A stretch of DNA of 64,000 bases from Aquimarina spinulae (GTDB lineage: Bacteria; Bacteroidota; Bacteroidia; Flavobacteriales; Flavobacteriaceae), in assembly GCF_943373825.1 (NCBI RefSeq), contig NZ_CALSBP010000001.1:186001-250000 (forward strand), given 5' to 3'. The first letter of the stretch is position 1, and each line of letters begins with the position of its first letter. Of this stretch, positions 16,267 through 26,061 are shown one piece after another. The notes under the pieces are model-generated. The model was not told the DNA's origin and did no database searches. It was given only the letters and a program-made list of their open reading frames with translations. The position numbers and the translations under genes were made by a program.

Positions 16267-17566
16267 AATAATACAAATATTGAGATCTTTCTTACTACAT
16301 CAAAGATGGTTTCGATCTGGTGTAGTTACGTTGGTTTTTTTATTTGCATTTCAATCTTATGCATCTTATGTGTTAATTCCGATGGATGCAGATGGCCAGC
16401 AAAATCACCTGAAAGCCTATGGGATTACATACTGGACATTAAGTAAAGATCTAAAAGTAAAATGGTTGTTAAACTACAGAGGAGGATCTTTTTTATTACC
16501 GGATACAGAATATATTAGAAAAGAATGCACCATTAGAGGTGTTTCGTACGAAGTACTTAGCGATGCAGAAACTAATGAGATTTTAGAAGAAATTAGTAGT
16601 CCTTCACAGAATATGGAAGCCGTAGTGTTAGAAAAAGCACCAAAAATAGCAGTATATTCTCCTAAAGGGAATCAACCTTGGGATGATGCGGTTACAATGG
16701 TATTAACATTTGCAGAAATTCCTTACAAAACCATTTATGATAAAGAAGTTCTTGAAGATAACCTGATCTTATATGATTGGTTGCATTTGCATCACGAAGA
16801 TTTTACCGGACAATATGGTAAGTTTTATGCTTCGTATAGAGCTGCTCCATGGTATATTAGAGAAAAAGCCGCTGCAGAAAAACTAGCTAATGAACTTGGA
16901 TACTCAAAAGTTTCTCAAGAGAAACTGGCAGTGGCCTTAAAAATTAGAGACTACGTTGTTGGTGGCGGATTTATGTTTGCTATGTGCAGTGCTACTGATA
17001 GTTTTGAGATTGCCATAGCTTCAGAAGGAGTTGATATTTGTGAACCCATGTTTGATGGAGATCCGAGTGAACCGGGATATCAGTCCAAAATAGATTATAA
17101 TAAAACTTTTGCGTTTAAAAACTTTACATTAGAACGTAGCCCAAATGTATATGAGTTTTCTTCAATCGATATGACCAGAAAGCGTCGTATCCCTAAAACA
17201 ACAGATTATTTTACACTGATGGATTTCTCTGCAAAATGGGATCCTATCCCAACTATGCTTTGCCAAAATCATACGGCTTTGGTCAAAGGATTTATGGGAC
17301 AAACTACAGCATATAATCCTAATGAAATTAAATCTAATGTATTAGTGTTGGGCGAAAATAAAACCAATTCAGAAGCTCGTTATATACATGGGATTAAAGG
17401 AAAAGGATTCTTTACATTTTACGGAGGGCACGATCCCGAAGATTATACGCATAGGGTGGGTGACCCAAAGACAGAGCTAGAACTACATCCTAACTCACCA
17501 GGATATCGACTAATTCTAAACAACGTACTCTTTCCGGCTGCAAAAAAGAAAAAGCAGAAAACTTAA
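16250..17566 (+). CDS. Conserved secreted or membrane-anchored protein of unknown function
   Basis: Several in-frame ATGs exist (16229, 16241, 16244, 16250), all overlapping the dnaB end; 16250 gives the shortest overlap. A hydrophobic segment (VVTLVFLFAFQSYA) suggests export or a membrane anchor. The rest is highly conserved-looking (YVLIPMDADGQQNHLKAYGI, LLNYRGGSFLLPD). I recall similar Flavobacterial proteins labelled asparagine synthetase B, but no glutaminase or AMP-binding motifs of that enzyme are visible, so the name is probably wrong. The segment GKGFFTFYGGHDPEDY near the end may be a GATase-like or ThuA-like fold. Function unknown. Confidence 0.75.
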   Translation: MKYLSKIIQILRSFLLHQRWFRSGVVTLVFLFAFQSYASYVLIPMDADGQQNHLKAYGITYWTLSKDLKVKWLLNYRGGSFLLPDTEYIRKECTIRGVSYEVLSDAETNEILEEISSPSQNMEAVVLEKAPKIAVYSPKGNQPWDDAVTMVLTFAEIPYKTIYDKEVLEDNLILYDWLHLHHEDFTGQYGKFYASYRAAPWYIREKAAAEKLANELGYSKVSQEKLAVALKIRDYVVGGGFMFAMCSATDSFEIAIASEGVDICEPMFDGDPSEPGYQSKIDYNKTFAFKNFTLERSPNVYEFSSIDMTRKRRIPKTTDYFTLMDFSAKWDPIPTMLCQNHTALVKGFMGQTTAYNPNEIKSNVLVLGENKTNSEARYIHGIKGKGFFTFYGGHDPEDYTHRVGDPKTELELHPNSPGYRLILNNVLFPAAKKKKQKT

Positions 17567-17670
17567 TAGCAATATTGTACTCCTAATCACGGTTTACAGG
17601 GATAAATTTACATATTACTTTTTATAATTTTGTTTTTGATTCATGATAAGATGAAGCAGACATAAATAAA

Positions 17671-18678
17671 ATGATAAAAAAAGTATTAATGATTTTAGCC
17701 GCGATTTTTCTATTACTAATTACACTAGGTATTTATGGAGTGTATCGTTTTTTAAATCCATTTGGGGAATTAGTAAATAAGGAGAAATCAGAATCTTACT
17801 TTTATACACGAGATGGTGATAAAATTATACACAGTCCCATGGGGAATTGGTTTTCATTAGGTAAAACCGAAATGAATGTTGATTTTGATACTTTTCAAGT
17901 TTTAGGAAGAGAGTATGCAAAAGATCAAAACCATGTATATTATGGAGCAAAACTTCTAGATTTTGATATCGATGTTCCTTCCTTTACTGTTAAGTTTAAT
18001 TACAATATCCCTATGGATAAAAACCATGTATACATTTTGTATGATCGATATGATTTAGAAGATGGAGGAGGTTTTAAAATTTTAGAAGATGCAGACCCTG
18101 CTACATATGAACAGTTAAATTTTAGTTTTGCAAAAGACAAGAATTACATATTTAGGGATAATGAAAAGCTAACAGAAGTAGACTATTCATCTTTTGAAAT
18201 ACTTAATGAAGAGTTTTGCAGAGATAACAAAGGGGTGTACTATTATTTATATCATGAACCTTTGCGTAAAATTGAAACGAATCTATCAGAAGTAACTGTA
18301 TTAAATCAATATTGTATTCGTGATGATAAATATATATACCTTCATACCAGTAGAAGAAATGGAGAAAGCGTTGATGAAGTAGTTAGTATACCTTTTAAGA
18401 ATGCTGAAAGAATAACGTTTTTTGATAGTAATAAAATAATCAAAATAGATGATATGATCTATTATGAAACAACACCCTTAAAAGAAGCAGATGCCGATAC
18501 TTTTGAAGAAGTCGAATATGGATACACAAAAGATATCAATCATGTTTTTTTTCTTGGAGAAATTGTTAAAGGTGCAGATCCTAAAACTTTTAAATATAAT
18601 AGTAGAAACTACACTTTTTCAGACAAAAACTATATTTATGAATCTGGAGAGGTTTTAAAAAAATCAAAAAGCTGGTGA
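17671..18678 (+). CDS. DKNYY-repeat protein, membrane anchored
   Basis: One N-terminal membrane helix (about 3-22) is followed by repeats of about 25-35 residues with the core (A/M)KDxNxVYY or DKNxxY, for example YAKDQNHVYYGAKLLD, PMDKNHVYILYDRY, FAKDKNYIFRDNEKL, YTKDINHVFFLGEI and SDKNYIYESGEVL. This is the DKNYY family, found in many bacteria in variable copy number; no activity is known. The soluble part probably lies in the periplasm. It has no clear operon partner. Confidence 0.85.
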   Translation: MIKKVLMILAAIFLLLITLGIYGVYRFLNPFGELVNKEKSESYFYTRDGDKIIHSPMGNWFSLGKTEMNVDFDTFQVLGREYAKDQNHVYYGAKLLDFDIDVPSFTVKFNYNIPMDKNHVYILYDRYDLEDGGGFKILEDADPATYEQLNFSFAKDKNYIFRDNEKLTEVDYSSFEILNEEFCRDNKGVYYYLYHEPLRKIETNLSEVTVLNQYCIRDDKYIYLHTSRRNGESVDEVVSIPFKNAERITFFDSNKIIKIDDMIYYETTPLKEADADTFEEVEYGYTKDINHVFFLGEIVKGADPKTFKYNSRNYTFSDKNYIYESGEVLKKSKSW

Positions 18679-18749
18679 TACAATAGTGTAAGGTAATTTA
18701 AGTACTACGACTACATTGTCTAGAATTAACTTATTTATAAAACTTAAAC

Positions 18750-19559
18750 ATGAAAAACCTTATCCCAGTATTACTCTTGATTGTAACTATTATTTCTTGC
18801 AAGCAAGAAGTAAAACCAGAAAAAGAAATCAAGGTTCGCGAAGAACAAAAAGAAGAGGTTACACCAGATAGATCTGGAGATTTTCCTGAAGATATTGCTA
18901 CTGTTTTTAAAGCTCATGGAGGTATCAACGTGTTTGATCAAATGAATAGTATGATTTTTGAGATTGCCAAACCCGAAGGAAACGAAAAACATACTATAGA
19001 TCTTAAAACTCGTCATGCACGAGTAGAAACAGATAAATTTGTTTTGGGGTTTGATGGTAAAGAAGCCTGGTTAGAGCAGGATTCTACTTATTTTAAAGGA
19101 AATCCTCGTTTCTACCATAATTTGATGTTCTATTTTTATGCAATGCCTTTTGTTTTGGGTGATGACGGAATTTCATATCAAAAGGTAGATGATCTTAACA
19201 TAGATGACGTTTCGTACGCTGGTTATAAAATATCTTACGGAGATGGTGTAGGAGATTCACCTAAAGACAATTATTTCCTTTATTATGATAAAGTATCTGG
19301 AAAGATGAAGTTTCTGGGATATACGGTTACATTTTTTAGTAAAGAATCCAGCGAAAAAATAAGCCTGATAGAATATACTTCCTGGAATGATGTAAATGGA
19401 ATATTACTTCCTGCAACTCTTAAATGGAGAGCGTATAAAGATGGTGTAGTAGGAGAGGTTAAAAGCGAAATGAATTTTGTAAATGCTAAAATAAATAAGA
19501 AAAAAGTTTTTGGTTCATTATTCAAAAAAACCGTTATTGAAGAAAGTAAGACTTTGTAA
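18750..19559 (+). CDS. Lipoprotein, DUF6503-like
   Basis: A lipoprotein signal (MKNLIPVLLLIVTIISC) is followed by a charged linker rich in E and K and a beta-rich domain beginning AHGGINVFDQMNSMIFEIAK, which resembles the DUF6503 family of Flavobacterial lipoproteins (recalled from sequence style, not searched). Later segments (NPRFYHNLMFYFYAMPFVL, DNYFLYYDKVSGKMKFLGY) suggest a LolA/LolB-like curved sheet that might carry lipid. Role unknown. It is probably transcribed alone. Confidence 0.7.
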   Translation: MKNLIPVLLLIVTIISCKQEVKPEKEIKVREEQKEEVTPDRSGDFPEDIATVFKAHGGINVFDQMNSMIFEIAKPEGNEKHTIDLKTRHARVETDKFVLGFDGKEAWLEQDSTYFKGNPRFYHNLMFYFYAMPFVLGDDGISYQKVDDLNIDDVSYAGYKISYGDGVGDSPKDNYFLYYDKVSGKMKFLGYTVTFFSKESSEKISLIEYTSWNDVNGILLPATLKWRAYKDGVVGEVKSEMNFVNAKINKKKVFGSLFKKTVIEESKTL

Positions 19560-19629
19560 ATAATGTATGTTGTAATGCCAGAAAACTTAATTGAAAATAA
19601 GTTTTAAAATCAAATAAGATTAAGAGAAT

Positions 19630-20448
19630 ATGACATTACATTTCAGATTCATTACTATAATTTTAGTTTTAACTTTTGGTACAAATAATTTTGTTCAGGC
19701 ACAGGAAATTCCGAATACTGCGAAATTACCTGATACTTCATCTTGGGAATCAGTGAGAAAACAAATTAAAATGGAAACCCGTTTTATAAAGAGATGGCCC
19801 GATGCCGAGCATTATTATAAAAGAGGTAAATATAAAGCAGTAATACATGAGTGGAAATCAGCATTATCAGATTTGGATAAATCAATTGAGTTTAGCCCTA
19901 ATACAATGATTTCATATTATGTTAGAGGAGGTGTGAAAGAAAGATTAGATGATTTAGAAGGATCAAGAGATGATTTTTCAAAAGTTATCGAACTAAGACC
20001 AGATTTTGAAATGGCTTGGTTAGATAGAGCCCAGATTTATACAAAACTTAAAAATTTTGATGCTGCAAAAGAAGATTTGGATATGGCTCTAAAATTGTAC
20101 CCAAATTGGAGTCTCGCTTTCTTTCGATTTGGTAATTTGTATGGTGATAAAAAAGACTACGATAAAGCAATAATATATTACGAAAAATGTATAGAAATCA
20201 ACAAAGATTCATATATGGCATATAATAATTTGGGAGATATATATTATAAGAAAAGGAACTATGACAAAGCAATTTTTTATACCACCGAAGCAATACTAAT
20301 TTTTCCTAACTATGTAAAAGCTTTAAAAACAAGAGTAGGAGCAAAAATGGCTAAAGGAGATACGGATTTCTGTGAAGATATTAAAAAGTTGGTAAAATTA
20401 GGGGATATAGAATCGATAGCAATTATTGATGAATATTGCCCAAATTGA
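19630..20448 (+). CDS. Secreted tetratricopeptide-repeat protein
   Basis: A signal peptide (ending in NNFVQAQ) is followed by five to six TPR units from about residue 60 to 245, for example ALSDLDKSIEFSPNTMISYY, DDFSKVIELRPDFEMAWLDR, AIIYYEKCIEINKDSYMAYN and AIFYTTEAILIFPNYVKALK. TPR solenoids bind partner peptides; no catalytic domain is attached. The partner is unknown. A strong bidirectional terminator separates it from the convergent amidohydrolase operon. Confidence 0.85.
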   Translation: MTLHFRFITIILVLTFGTNNFVQAQEIPNTAKLPDTSSWESVRKQIKMETRFIKRWPDAEHYYKRGKYKAVIHEWKSALSDLDKSIEFSPNTMISYYVRGGVKERLDDLEGSRDDFSKVIELRPDFEMAWLDRAQIYTKLKNFDAAKEDLDMALKLYPNWSLAFFRFGNLYGDKKDYDKAIIYYEKCIEINKDSYMAYNNLGDIYYKKRNYDKAIFYTTEAILIFPNYVKALKTRVGAKMAKGDTDFCEDIKKLVKLGDIESIAIIDEYCPN

Positions 20449-20527
20449 TTTATAAAGTAATATTACCTTAATGTTAATTGTATTTTCTTAGTAAGTATAC
20501 ATTAGCCTATATCGGGGACATATTTTT

Positions 20528-20573
20528 TTAAAGAAGTAACGCCTTTTTAGCTAAAAAGGCGTTACTTCTTTAA
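20528..20573. terminator. Bidirectional terminator (perfect 46-bp palindrome)
   Basis: The arm AAGAAGTAACGCCTTTTTAG and its exact complement form one uninterrupted dyad between convergent genes, with T-rich ends on both strands. Confidence 0.88.
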
Positions 20574-20591
20574 TAAGAGTATTTAGAACTA

Positions 20592-21884
20592 TTATTTAGT
20601 ATATTTTTCACTATATCGTTTCCATAACTTAGTCTGATGGCTTTCTAAGCTAATATCACGTCCTTGAATAAAAGCTTTCTCTAATTGATTTGTGCGCATA
20701 TCCAGAGCATCACCAATACTTATAAATAAAGTAGCATCTTTACCAATTTCAAGAGTTCCGGTACTATTATCTATACCTAAAATTTTAGCACTATTACCAG
20801 TAATGAGTTGTAAGGCCTTTTCTTTATCTAATCCATGTGCAGCAACAGTTCCTGCCTGAAACGGTAAATTACGTGCATTAGCACGCTCCATTTGCCCGCT
20901 ATTCTGTAATGCAACCAGCACTCCAGCATCCATCAATAATTTTGCATTTTTATAGGGTAAATCATAATCTTCATCTTCTTGTCTGGGAGTAGAGTGTGTT
21001 CTTGTAGTTAATACAGGAACATTGTTTTGTTTTAGCTGTGCTGCAACTTTATAAGCTTCATAGGCACCTACTAAAACTATTTTCTTAATATTATTTTCTT
21101 TAGAAAAATTAAGTACGTCCAAAATTTCTTTTTCGGTATTTACATGTATAAACAAAGTCTTTGATCCATCAAAAATGCCTTTCATTGCAAGATGAGGAAG
21201 GTTTCCTGTTGTTGTATTTGACTTAATAGAAGCTTTGGATTGATGTATGAAATCTACCAATTCGGTTATTTGTTCTACATATTTTTTATTTGGTTTATAT
21301 CCTGGTTCTTCACCAAGCCACCAACGACCCCTGGTAAAGGAACTTGGCCAATTGATATGGATACCATCATCTACTTTTATAGTTGCATCTTCCCAATTCC
21401 AGGCATCTAATTGTACAATCGATGATGTTCCCGAAATTCTACCACCACGGGGAGTAATCTGTGCCATTAAAACACCATTAGGGCGCATGCTTTCAACAAT
21501 TTTACTTTCTGCATTGTAGGCAATAATACTCCGAATATGTGGGTTGTAATTTCCAATCTCGCTATCGTCATCTGTGGCACGAACAGCACCTATTTCTACT
21601 AATCCTAATGTAGAATTTGGAGCTATAAAACCGGGATAGACATGTTTACCAGAAGCATCGATTACGGTTCCTTTTGCAGAAGCACTTCCATTAGCACCTA
21701 TTGCTGTTATCTTTCCTTTTTCGAAAATGAGAATGCTGTTTTCAATAACTTCTCCATTGCCTATGTGTGCCGTAGCACCAGTAATTGTTATTGCTTCGCT
21801 TTGAGCTTTTGCTGGGGTTTGCTGCGCTGTTACTTTTCCAAAGAAAATGGTACACAGTGCTATTATGAATACTATTTTTTTCAT
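20592..21884 (-). CDS. Amidohydrolase-like exported protein with degenerate active site
   Basis: The ATG at 21884 is chosen because it starts a signal peptide (MKKIVFIIALCTIFFGKVTAQQ); the longest frame adds 27 residues encoded by an intergenic repeat. The 430-residue protein has the composite beta-sandwich and barrel layout of imidazolonepropionase-like amidohydrolases (GKHVYPGFIAPNSTLGLVE; GNSAKILGIDNSTGTLEIGK). At the place where active enzymes have GxxDxHxH it reads GFIAPNSTLG, and the later catalytic Asp region reads LQNSGQMERA, so hydrolase activity is doubtful. It follows the 994-residue amidohydrolase and is probably its operon partner. Confidence 0.82.
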   Translation of the reverse strand: MKKIVFIIALCTIFFGKVTAQQTPAKAQSEAITITGATAHIGNGEVIENSILIFEKGKITAIGANGSASAKGTVIDASGKHVYPGFIAPNSTLGLVEIGAVRATDDDSEIGNYNPHIRSIIAYNAESKIVESMRPNGVLMAQITPRGGRISGTSSIVQLDAWNWEDATIKVDDGIHINWPSSFTRGRWWLGEEPGYKPNKKYVEQITELVDFIHQSKASIKSNTTTGNLPHLAMKGIFDGSKTLFIHVNTEKEILDVLNFSKENNIKKIVLVGAYEAYKVAAQLKQNNVPVLTTRTHSTPRQEDEDYDLPYKNAKLLMDAGVLVALQNSGQMERANARNLPFQAGTVAAHGLDKEKALQLITGNSAKILGIDNSTGTLEIGKDATLFISIGDALDMRTNQLEKAFIQGRDISLESHQTKLWKRYSEKYTK

Positions 21885-21905
21885 ATCTGTTTTGTATAAT
21901 TTTCT

Positions 21906-21933
21906 TGTCACACTGAGTCTGTCGAAGTGCTGC
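21906..21933. repeat. Short interspersed repeat (CACTGAGTCTGTCGAAGTG)
   Basis: The core CACTGAGTCTGTCGAAGTG has partly complementary ends and belongs to the same style of intergenic repeat as those at 3299-3324 and 55271-55297. It lies between the two amidohydrolase genes, just upstream of the chosen start. Confidence 0.5.
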
Positions 21934-21971
21934 TTGAATTGATTCTGGACAAGTTTTGTGTACATATCTTT

Positions 21972-24956
21972 TTAATTAATAGTTTCTAAAGTTTCACATT
22001 CGAAATGCTGCTTTTCCTTTTTCTTGGCAGGTTGGGTTTTAAGGCCACTGTTTTTTGCTTTTAGCATCATAGTAGAAAGTTTGTTTCTTTCTGTAGCAAT
22101 AGATTTTCTCATTGCCTTGTCTTTTTCAAGGTCAAAATAAACGGCTCCTTCAATTATGGTTTTTTCTGCTTTGGCATATATCGATAGTGGATGATCTGTC
22201 CACAGCACCAAATCTGCATCTTTACCTATTTTAATACTTCCTACCTTGTCATCGATATGTAAAAGTTTAGCAGGATTAAGAGTTACAAATTTCAAAGCAT
22301 CTTCTTCGCTTACACCACCGTATTTTACAGATTTTGCAGCTTCCTGATTAAGACGGCGAGACATTTCTCCGTCATCACTATTAATTGCAGTAACTACCCC
22401 TTGTTTATGCATAATTGCAGCATTATAGGGGATCGCATCATTAACTTCGTATTTGTACGCCCACCAATCAGAAAAGGTAGACCCTCCAACACCATGCGCT
22501 ACCATTTTATCTGCTAATTTATATCCTTCTAGGATATGAGTAAAAGTGTTAATTCTAAAATTAAATTTTTCGGCAACCTTCATTAGCATATTGATCTCAC
22601 TTTGCACATAAGAATGACAGCTGATATAACGTTGACCGTTTATGATCTCTGCCAGGGTTTCCATTTCGGTATCCTTGCGATAGGGTTTGCCACTGGTTTT
22701 ACGTTTATGATATTCTTTTGCACGAGAAAAGTAATCTATATACAATTGTTCGACTCCCATTCTTGATTGTGGGAAACGGCTAAAACTTTGCCAGTTACTT
22801 TGTTTTACATTCTCACCTAACGCGAATTTGATAAATTTAGGCGAATTTGGATAGATAAGATTATGAGCACTCTCTCCCCATTTTAATTTTATGATTGCAG
22901 AGCGCCCTCCGATCGGATTGGCAGAACCGTGAAGTATCTGAATTGAGGTTACACCACCGGCCAGGTTTCTATAAATATCGATGTCATCTGGAGAAACAAC
23001 ATCTTCGATAGTTACTTCGGCAGAAGAATTATGTCCAGCTTCATTAATTGCTGCCGCAGCGATATGAGAATGCTCGTCAACAATACCAGAAGTAAGATGT
23101 TTTCCTGTAGCATCTATTATTTTGGCGCTACTATCATTAAGGTTTTTACCAATAGCAGTGATTTTACCATTTTTGACTAATACATCGGTCTCTGTTAAAA
23201 TTCCGTCGGTTTCATTAGTCCAAACTGTTGCATTTTTAAATAGTAACGACTCTGACTTTGGTAATTGAGAGTTCCCATATGCTATATTAGGATACACCAC
23301 AGGAAGAACTTCGGGTTTTTCTTTTTTGTCGGTTGATTTTTTATCCTTTTTTTCTGAAGACTCTTCGGGTTTCTTTTTTACAGAAAAAGAAGTTTGTGCT
23401 CCATTAGGAAGAATAGCTTTACCACTCCAAAAATTAGGAGTACCAGCAATACTGGATACAATTCTTGTATATTGGGTCTTAGTAGTGTCGGTATCGGTAA
23501 AAGTGATAGTTACCCAATCATTTTTATAATTTATTTTGGATCCTAATTTTGTTTCACCAAGTTTTATTTCGGTTTTAGGTTTTGTGGGCTTTCCAGAAAT
23601 AGACATATCATAAGTCTTTCCGGCAACGGTTAGCGTATAGTTACCGTTAATATCGATAACATTCATATCATTCACTATATTTTTACGACCCTGTACCCAG
23701 TTTTCATAAATGATATTGTCTTCTGAAAATAATTCGCTTTTAGTGATTAGAAAGTTGGCATAACTTCCTTTTTTTATACTTCCTAAAAGATTACTCTTTC
23801 CCAAAATCTGTGCAGGTACTGTTGTTAGAGCAGCAATGGCAGTTTTTTTATCCAGACCATACTCAATAGCTTTTATGATTCTATCATTAAGATCTGCTAT
23901 CTTTTTTAATTTATGTGTAGTCAAAGAAAAGGTAATTCCATTTTTTGATAATACCGAAGGGTTTGTCGGGGCCTGGTTCCAATGTCTCATATCTCCGAGG
24001 CTTACCAAATTAGTCATAAAAGGATCTGAAACATCATAGGCTTCAGGAAAATCCAGAGGAATGATATACTTGGCATTGGTAGCTTTTACTTTGTCGATTC
24101 TGGCATATTCATCTCCACCACCAACAAGTATATATTGTGTCTTAAATTGATCCCCAACCTTATCAGCTCTAAACCCGTTTATTCGGCTTTCAGCTTCAAA
24201 AATTTGAGGGAGGTTTTTATTTCTGTTTAAGGCTTCTAATGATAGATCTTTGTTGGTTGCATTACCACCAGCATACCAATCGGCATCGTGATACATTTGT
24301 CTTAGAAGTGCCATAGCCCCCATAAGTGATGTAGGGTATATTTGTTTACTTTTATTACTCTTAGAAAAAGATAAGAATTGTGATGAACGATCACTTAATA
24401 ATCGATCCCCTTCTGTACCTTCATTATTTAGAGCCACCAATAGTCCCGTTCCTCTTACAATACCGTCGGGCATATGTGTATTAAGTACTCCAAACCCTTC
24501 TTTTACATATTCTGTCGCTTTTTTGGCGTCATATTTAAATGATGTTAAAGCATTCGTTTCGGGACGAATGTGATCGTTCCAGTAGTACCCTTCTCGGGAA
24601 GCTTCGTATTGAGGATTACCACTAAAAGGACTTCCTCCTTTTCGTTTAGGTTTTTTGATACCAAAATTGGTAAACAGATCAATAAAAGAAGCATAGATAT
24701 GCTTTCCCTTTAGGTCAATTATCACACTATTCGCAGGGGCTGAAATGGTATTTCCTACCTGTACAATCTTACCCTTTTGGATAACTAGAGTTCCATTTTT
24801 GATCTCAGTATCAGGTGTTGTGTGAATCGTTGCGTTTTTAAATACGGTGTAATTAGAATTGGTAGTGTTAACCCCATCATTTTTTGGAAAATAATCTTGA
24901 GAGTAAGAATTTAAAATTCCGAATATCACCGTAAGTGATAATAGAAGTTTTTTCAT
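21972..24956 (-). CDS. Double-domain amidohydrolase, exported
   Basis: The 994-residue protein has a signal peptide (MKKLLLSLTVIFGILNSYSQ) and two consecutive amidohydrolase modules joined by a lysine- and glutamate-rich linker (around residue 550). The first module lacks the metal-binding HxH (KHIYASFIDLFTNFG). The second keeps it (GIVDEHSHIAAA), together with a later His (SCHSYVQSE, THILEGYKLAD) and the catalytic Asp region AINSDDGEMSRRL. The active module probably hydrolyses a cyclic amide, dipeptide or related C-N bond in the periplasm; the substrate is unknown. It is first in the operon with the downstream degenerate amidohydrolase. Confidence 0.85.
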   Translation of the reverse strand: MKKLLLSLTVIFGILNSYSQDYFPKNDGVNTTNSNYTVFKNATIHTTPDTEIKNGTLVIQKGKIVQVGNTISAPANSVIIDLKGKHIYASFIDLFTNFGIKKPKRKGGSPFSGNPQYEASREGYYWNDHIRPETNALTSFKYDAKKATEYVKEGFGVLNTHMPDGIVRGTGLLVALNNEGTEGDRLLSDRSSQFLSFSKSNKSKQIYPTSLMGAMALLRQMYHDADWYAGGNATNKDLSLEALNRNKNLPQIFEAESRINGFRADKVGDQFKTQYILVGGGDEYARIDKVKATNAKYIIPLDFPEAYDVSDPFMTNLVSLGDMRHWNQAPTNPSVLSKNGITFSLTTHKLKKIADLNDRIIKAIEYGLDKKTAIAALTTVPAQILGKSNLLGSIKKGSYANFLITKSELFSEDNIIYENWVQGRKNIVNDMNVIDINGNYTLTVAGKTYDMSISGKPTKPKTEIKLGETKLGSKINYKNDWVTITFTDTDTTKTQYTRIVSSIAGTPNFWSGKAILPNGAQTSFSVKKKPEESSEKKDKKSTDKKEKPEVLPVVYPNIAYGNSQLPKSESLLFKNATVWTNETDGILTETDVLVKNGKITAIGKNLNDSSAKIIDATGKHLTSGIVDEHSHIAAAAINEAGHNSSAEVTIEDVVSPDDIDIYRNLAGGVTSIQILHGSANPIGGRSAIIKLKWGESAHNLIYPNSPKFIKFALGENVKQSNWQSFSRFPQSRMGVEQLYIDYFSRAKEYHKRKTSGKPYRKDTEMETLAEIINGQRYISCHSYVQSEINMLMKVAEKFNFRINTFTHILEGYKLADKMVAHGVGGSTFSDWWAYKYEVNDAIPYNAAIMHKQGVVTAINSDDGEMSRRLNQEAAKSVKYGGVSEEDALKFVTLNPAKLLHIDDKVGSIKIGKDADLVLWTDHPLSIYAKAEKTIIEGAVYFDLEKDKAMRKSIATERNKLSTMMLKAKNSGLKTQPAKKKEKQHFECETLETIN

Positions 24957-25014
24957 AAATGTAGTGTAAAAGTAAATTGAATCAGATTTAAAGATAATGG
25001 TTGAAATAAAAAGA

Positions 25015-25042
25015 GGTTGTTAATTAAGATTGTTTTAACATT
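25015..25042 (+). repeat. Duplicated upstream block of the paralogue pair, copy 1
   Basis: GGTTGTTAATTAAGATTG followed by TTTTAACA also occurs, with a few changes, at 25970-25995 upstream of the second paralogue. A -7-like TAAATTTG lies at 25058-25065 for this copy. The gene duplication included its upstream region. Confidence 0.6.
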
Positions 25043-25111
25043 AGCTATTACCCTATTAAATTTGTATTTTTAGAGTTATAACTGTATTGATTAACAATAG
25101 AATGTATAATA

Positions 25112-25807
25112 ATGAAAAGTTTTTTTATTCTTTTTTTATGGATTGGTAATACTTTGATGATTGGTCAAACCAATATAAACAACGACTTTAATTCTAGTAA
25201 TAACTTGGCATATGATACTACAAAAGTACTTAACGTATATAGTAGCCCTACCGGAAATAGTTATACCGAAAAATCGATAAAAGGGCATAAATATTATGAT
25301 GAGGAGTATAAAATAGCAGAGATTTATGTTAATGATAGGATGATTCATAAATATGCTATTCGTTATGATGCCTATCATGATCAAATTGAGGTTATAGAAA
25401 ATGATAAAAAATTTGTGCTTTCTAAAGAAAATAAAATCCGAGTGGTTTTGAAAGGTTATGAATATGGGGTATTATTAAATAAAAAAGGAGTAGAAGAGTA
25501 TTTTATTATTTTTAATAAGAACAAAGAAACTTCATTAGTATTAAAAGCAAGAAAAAAAATTGAGGATGCCAAAAAACCTCAATCAGGTTTTGAGAAATAT
25601 AAACCACCGGCTTTTTATAGAGATTATTCTTATTTTATAAAAAACAATTCAAGTGATTTAAAGAAAGTAAGACTAAAAAAGAATAATATTCTTACTGCTT
25701 TGAAAGATAAAAAAGAAGAACTTGAAAAATTTGCCTCTTCAAAGAAATTGAAGTTTAAAAAAGAAGCAGATTTAATTAAAATTATAGATTACTACAATAC
25801 ATTGTAG
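25112..25807 (+). CDS. Secreted protein of unknown family, paralogue 1
   Basis: I do not recognise the family. The protein has a signal peptide (MKSFFILFLWIGNTLMIGQ), a central part with EEYKIAEIYVNDRMIHKY and RYDAYHDQIEV, the strand EEYFIIFNKNKETSLVLKAR, and a lysine-rich C-terminal helix (LKDKKEELEKFASSKKLKFK) ending in IIDYYNTL. It is clearly related along its whole length to the gene 255 bp downstream. The central part resembles the small surface-antigen-like proteins of Bacteroidota (inference only). No cysteines or catalytic motifs stand out. Confidence 0.75.
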   Translation: MKSFFILFLWIGNTLMIGQTNINNDFNSSNNLAYDTTKVLNVYSSPTGNSYTEKSIKGHKYYDEEYKIAEIYVNDRMIHKYAIRYDAYHDQIEVIENDKKFVLSKENKIRVVLKGYEYGVLLNKKGVEEYFIIFNKNKETSLVLKARKKIEDAKKPQSGFEKYKPPAFYRDYSYFIKNNSSDLKKVRLKKNNILTALKDKKEELEKFASSKKLKFKKEADLIKIIDYYNTL

Positions 25808-25969
25808 TGCTATTAGAATCTTGCTTGGTACTATTTAAAAACTATATAATTATATAGGTGCCCTCCATTATTGTTTCCATTTTTAACTTCTAATAGAGAC
25901 AGAGTATATACATCAGAAATCTCAATTTGATCGGGGTATCATATGCAAAGCAACAATTGATATAACAAA

Positions 25970-25995
25970 GGTTGTTAATTAAGGTTTATTTAACA
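25970..25995 (+). repeat. Duplicated upstream block of the paralogue pair, copy 2
   Basis: GGTTGTTAATTAAGGTTTAT then TTAACA matches 25015-25042. The remainder of the intergenic regions differs, so the match is likely conserved for regulation or is a remnant of the duplication. Confidence 0.55.
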
Positions 25996-26061
25996 GGTAA
26001 GTTTTTTTTTCTTGTAGACTTAATATTTACTTTATCTAATTGAATTAAAATTATATTTCTT

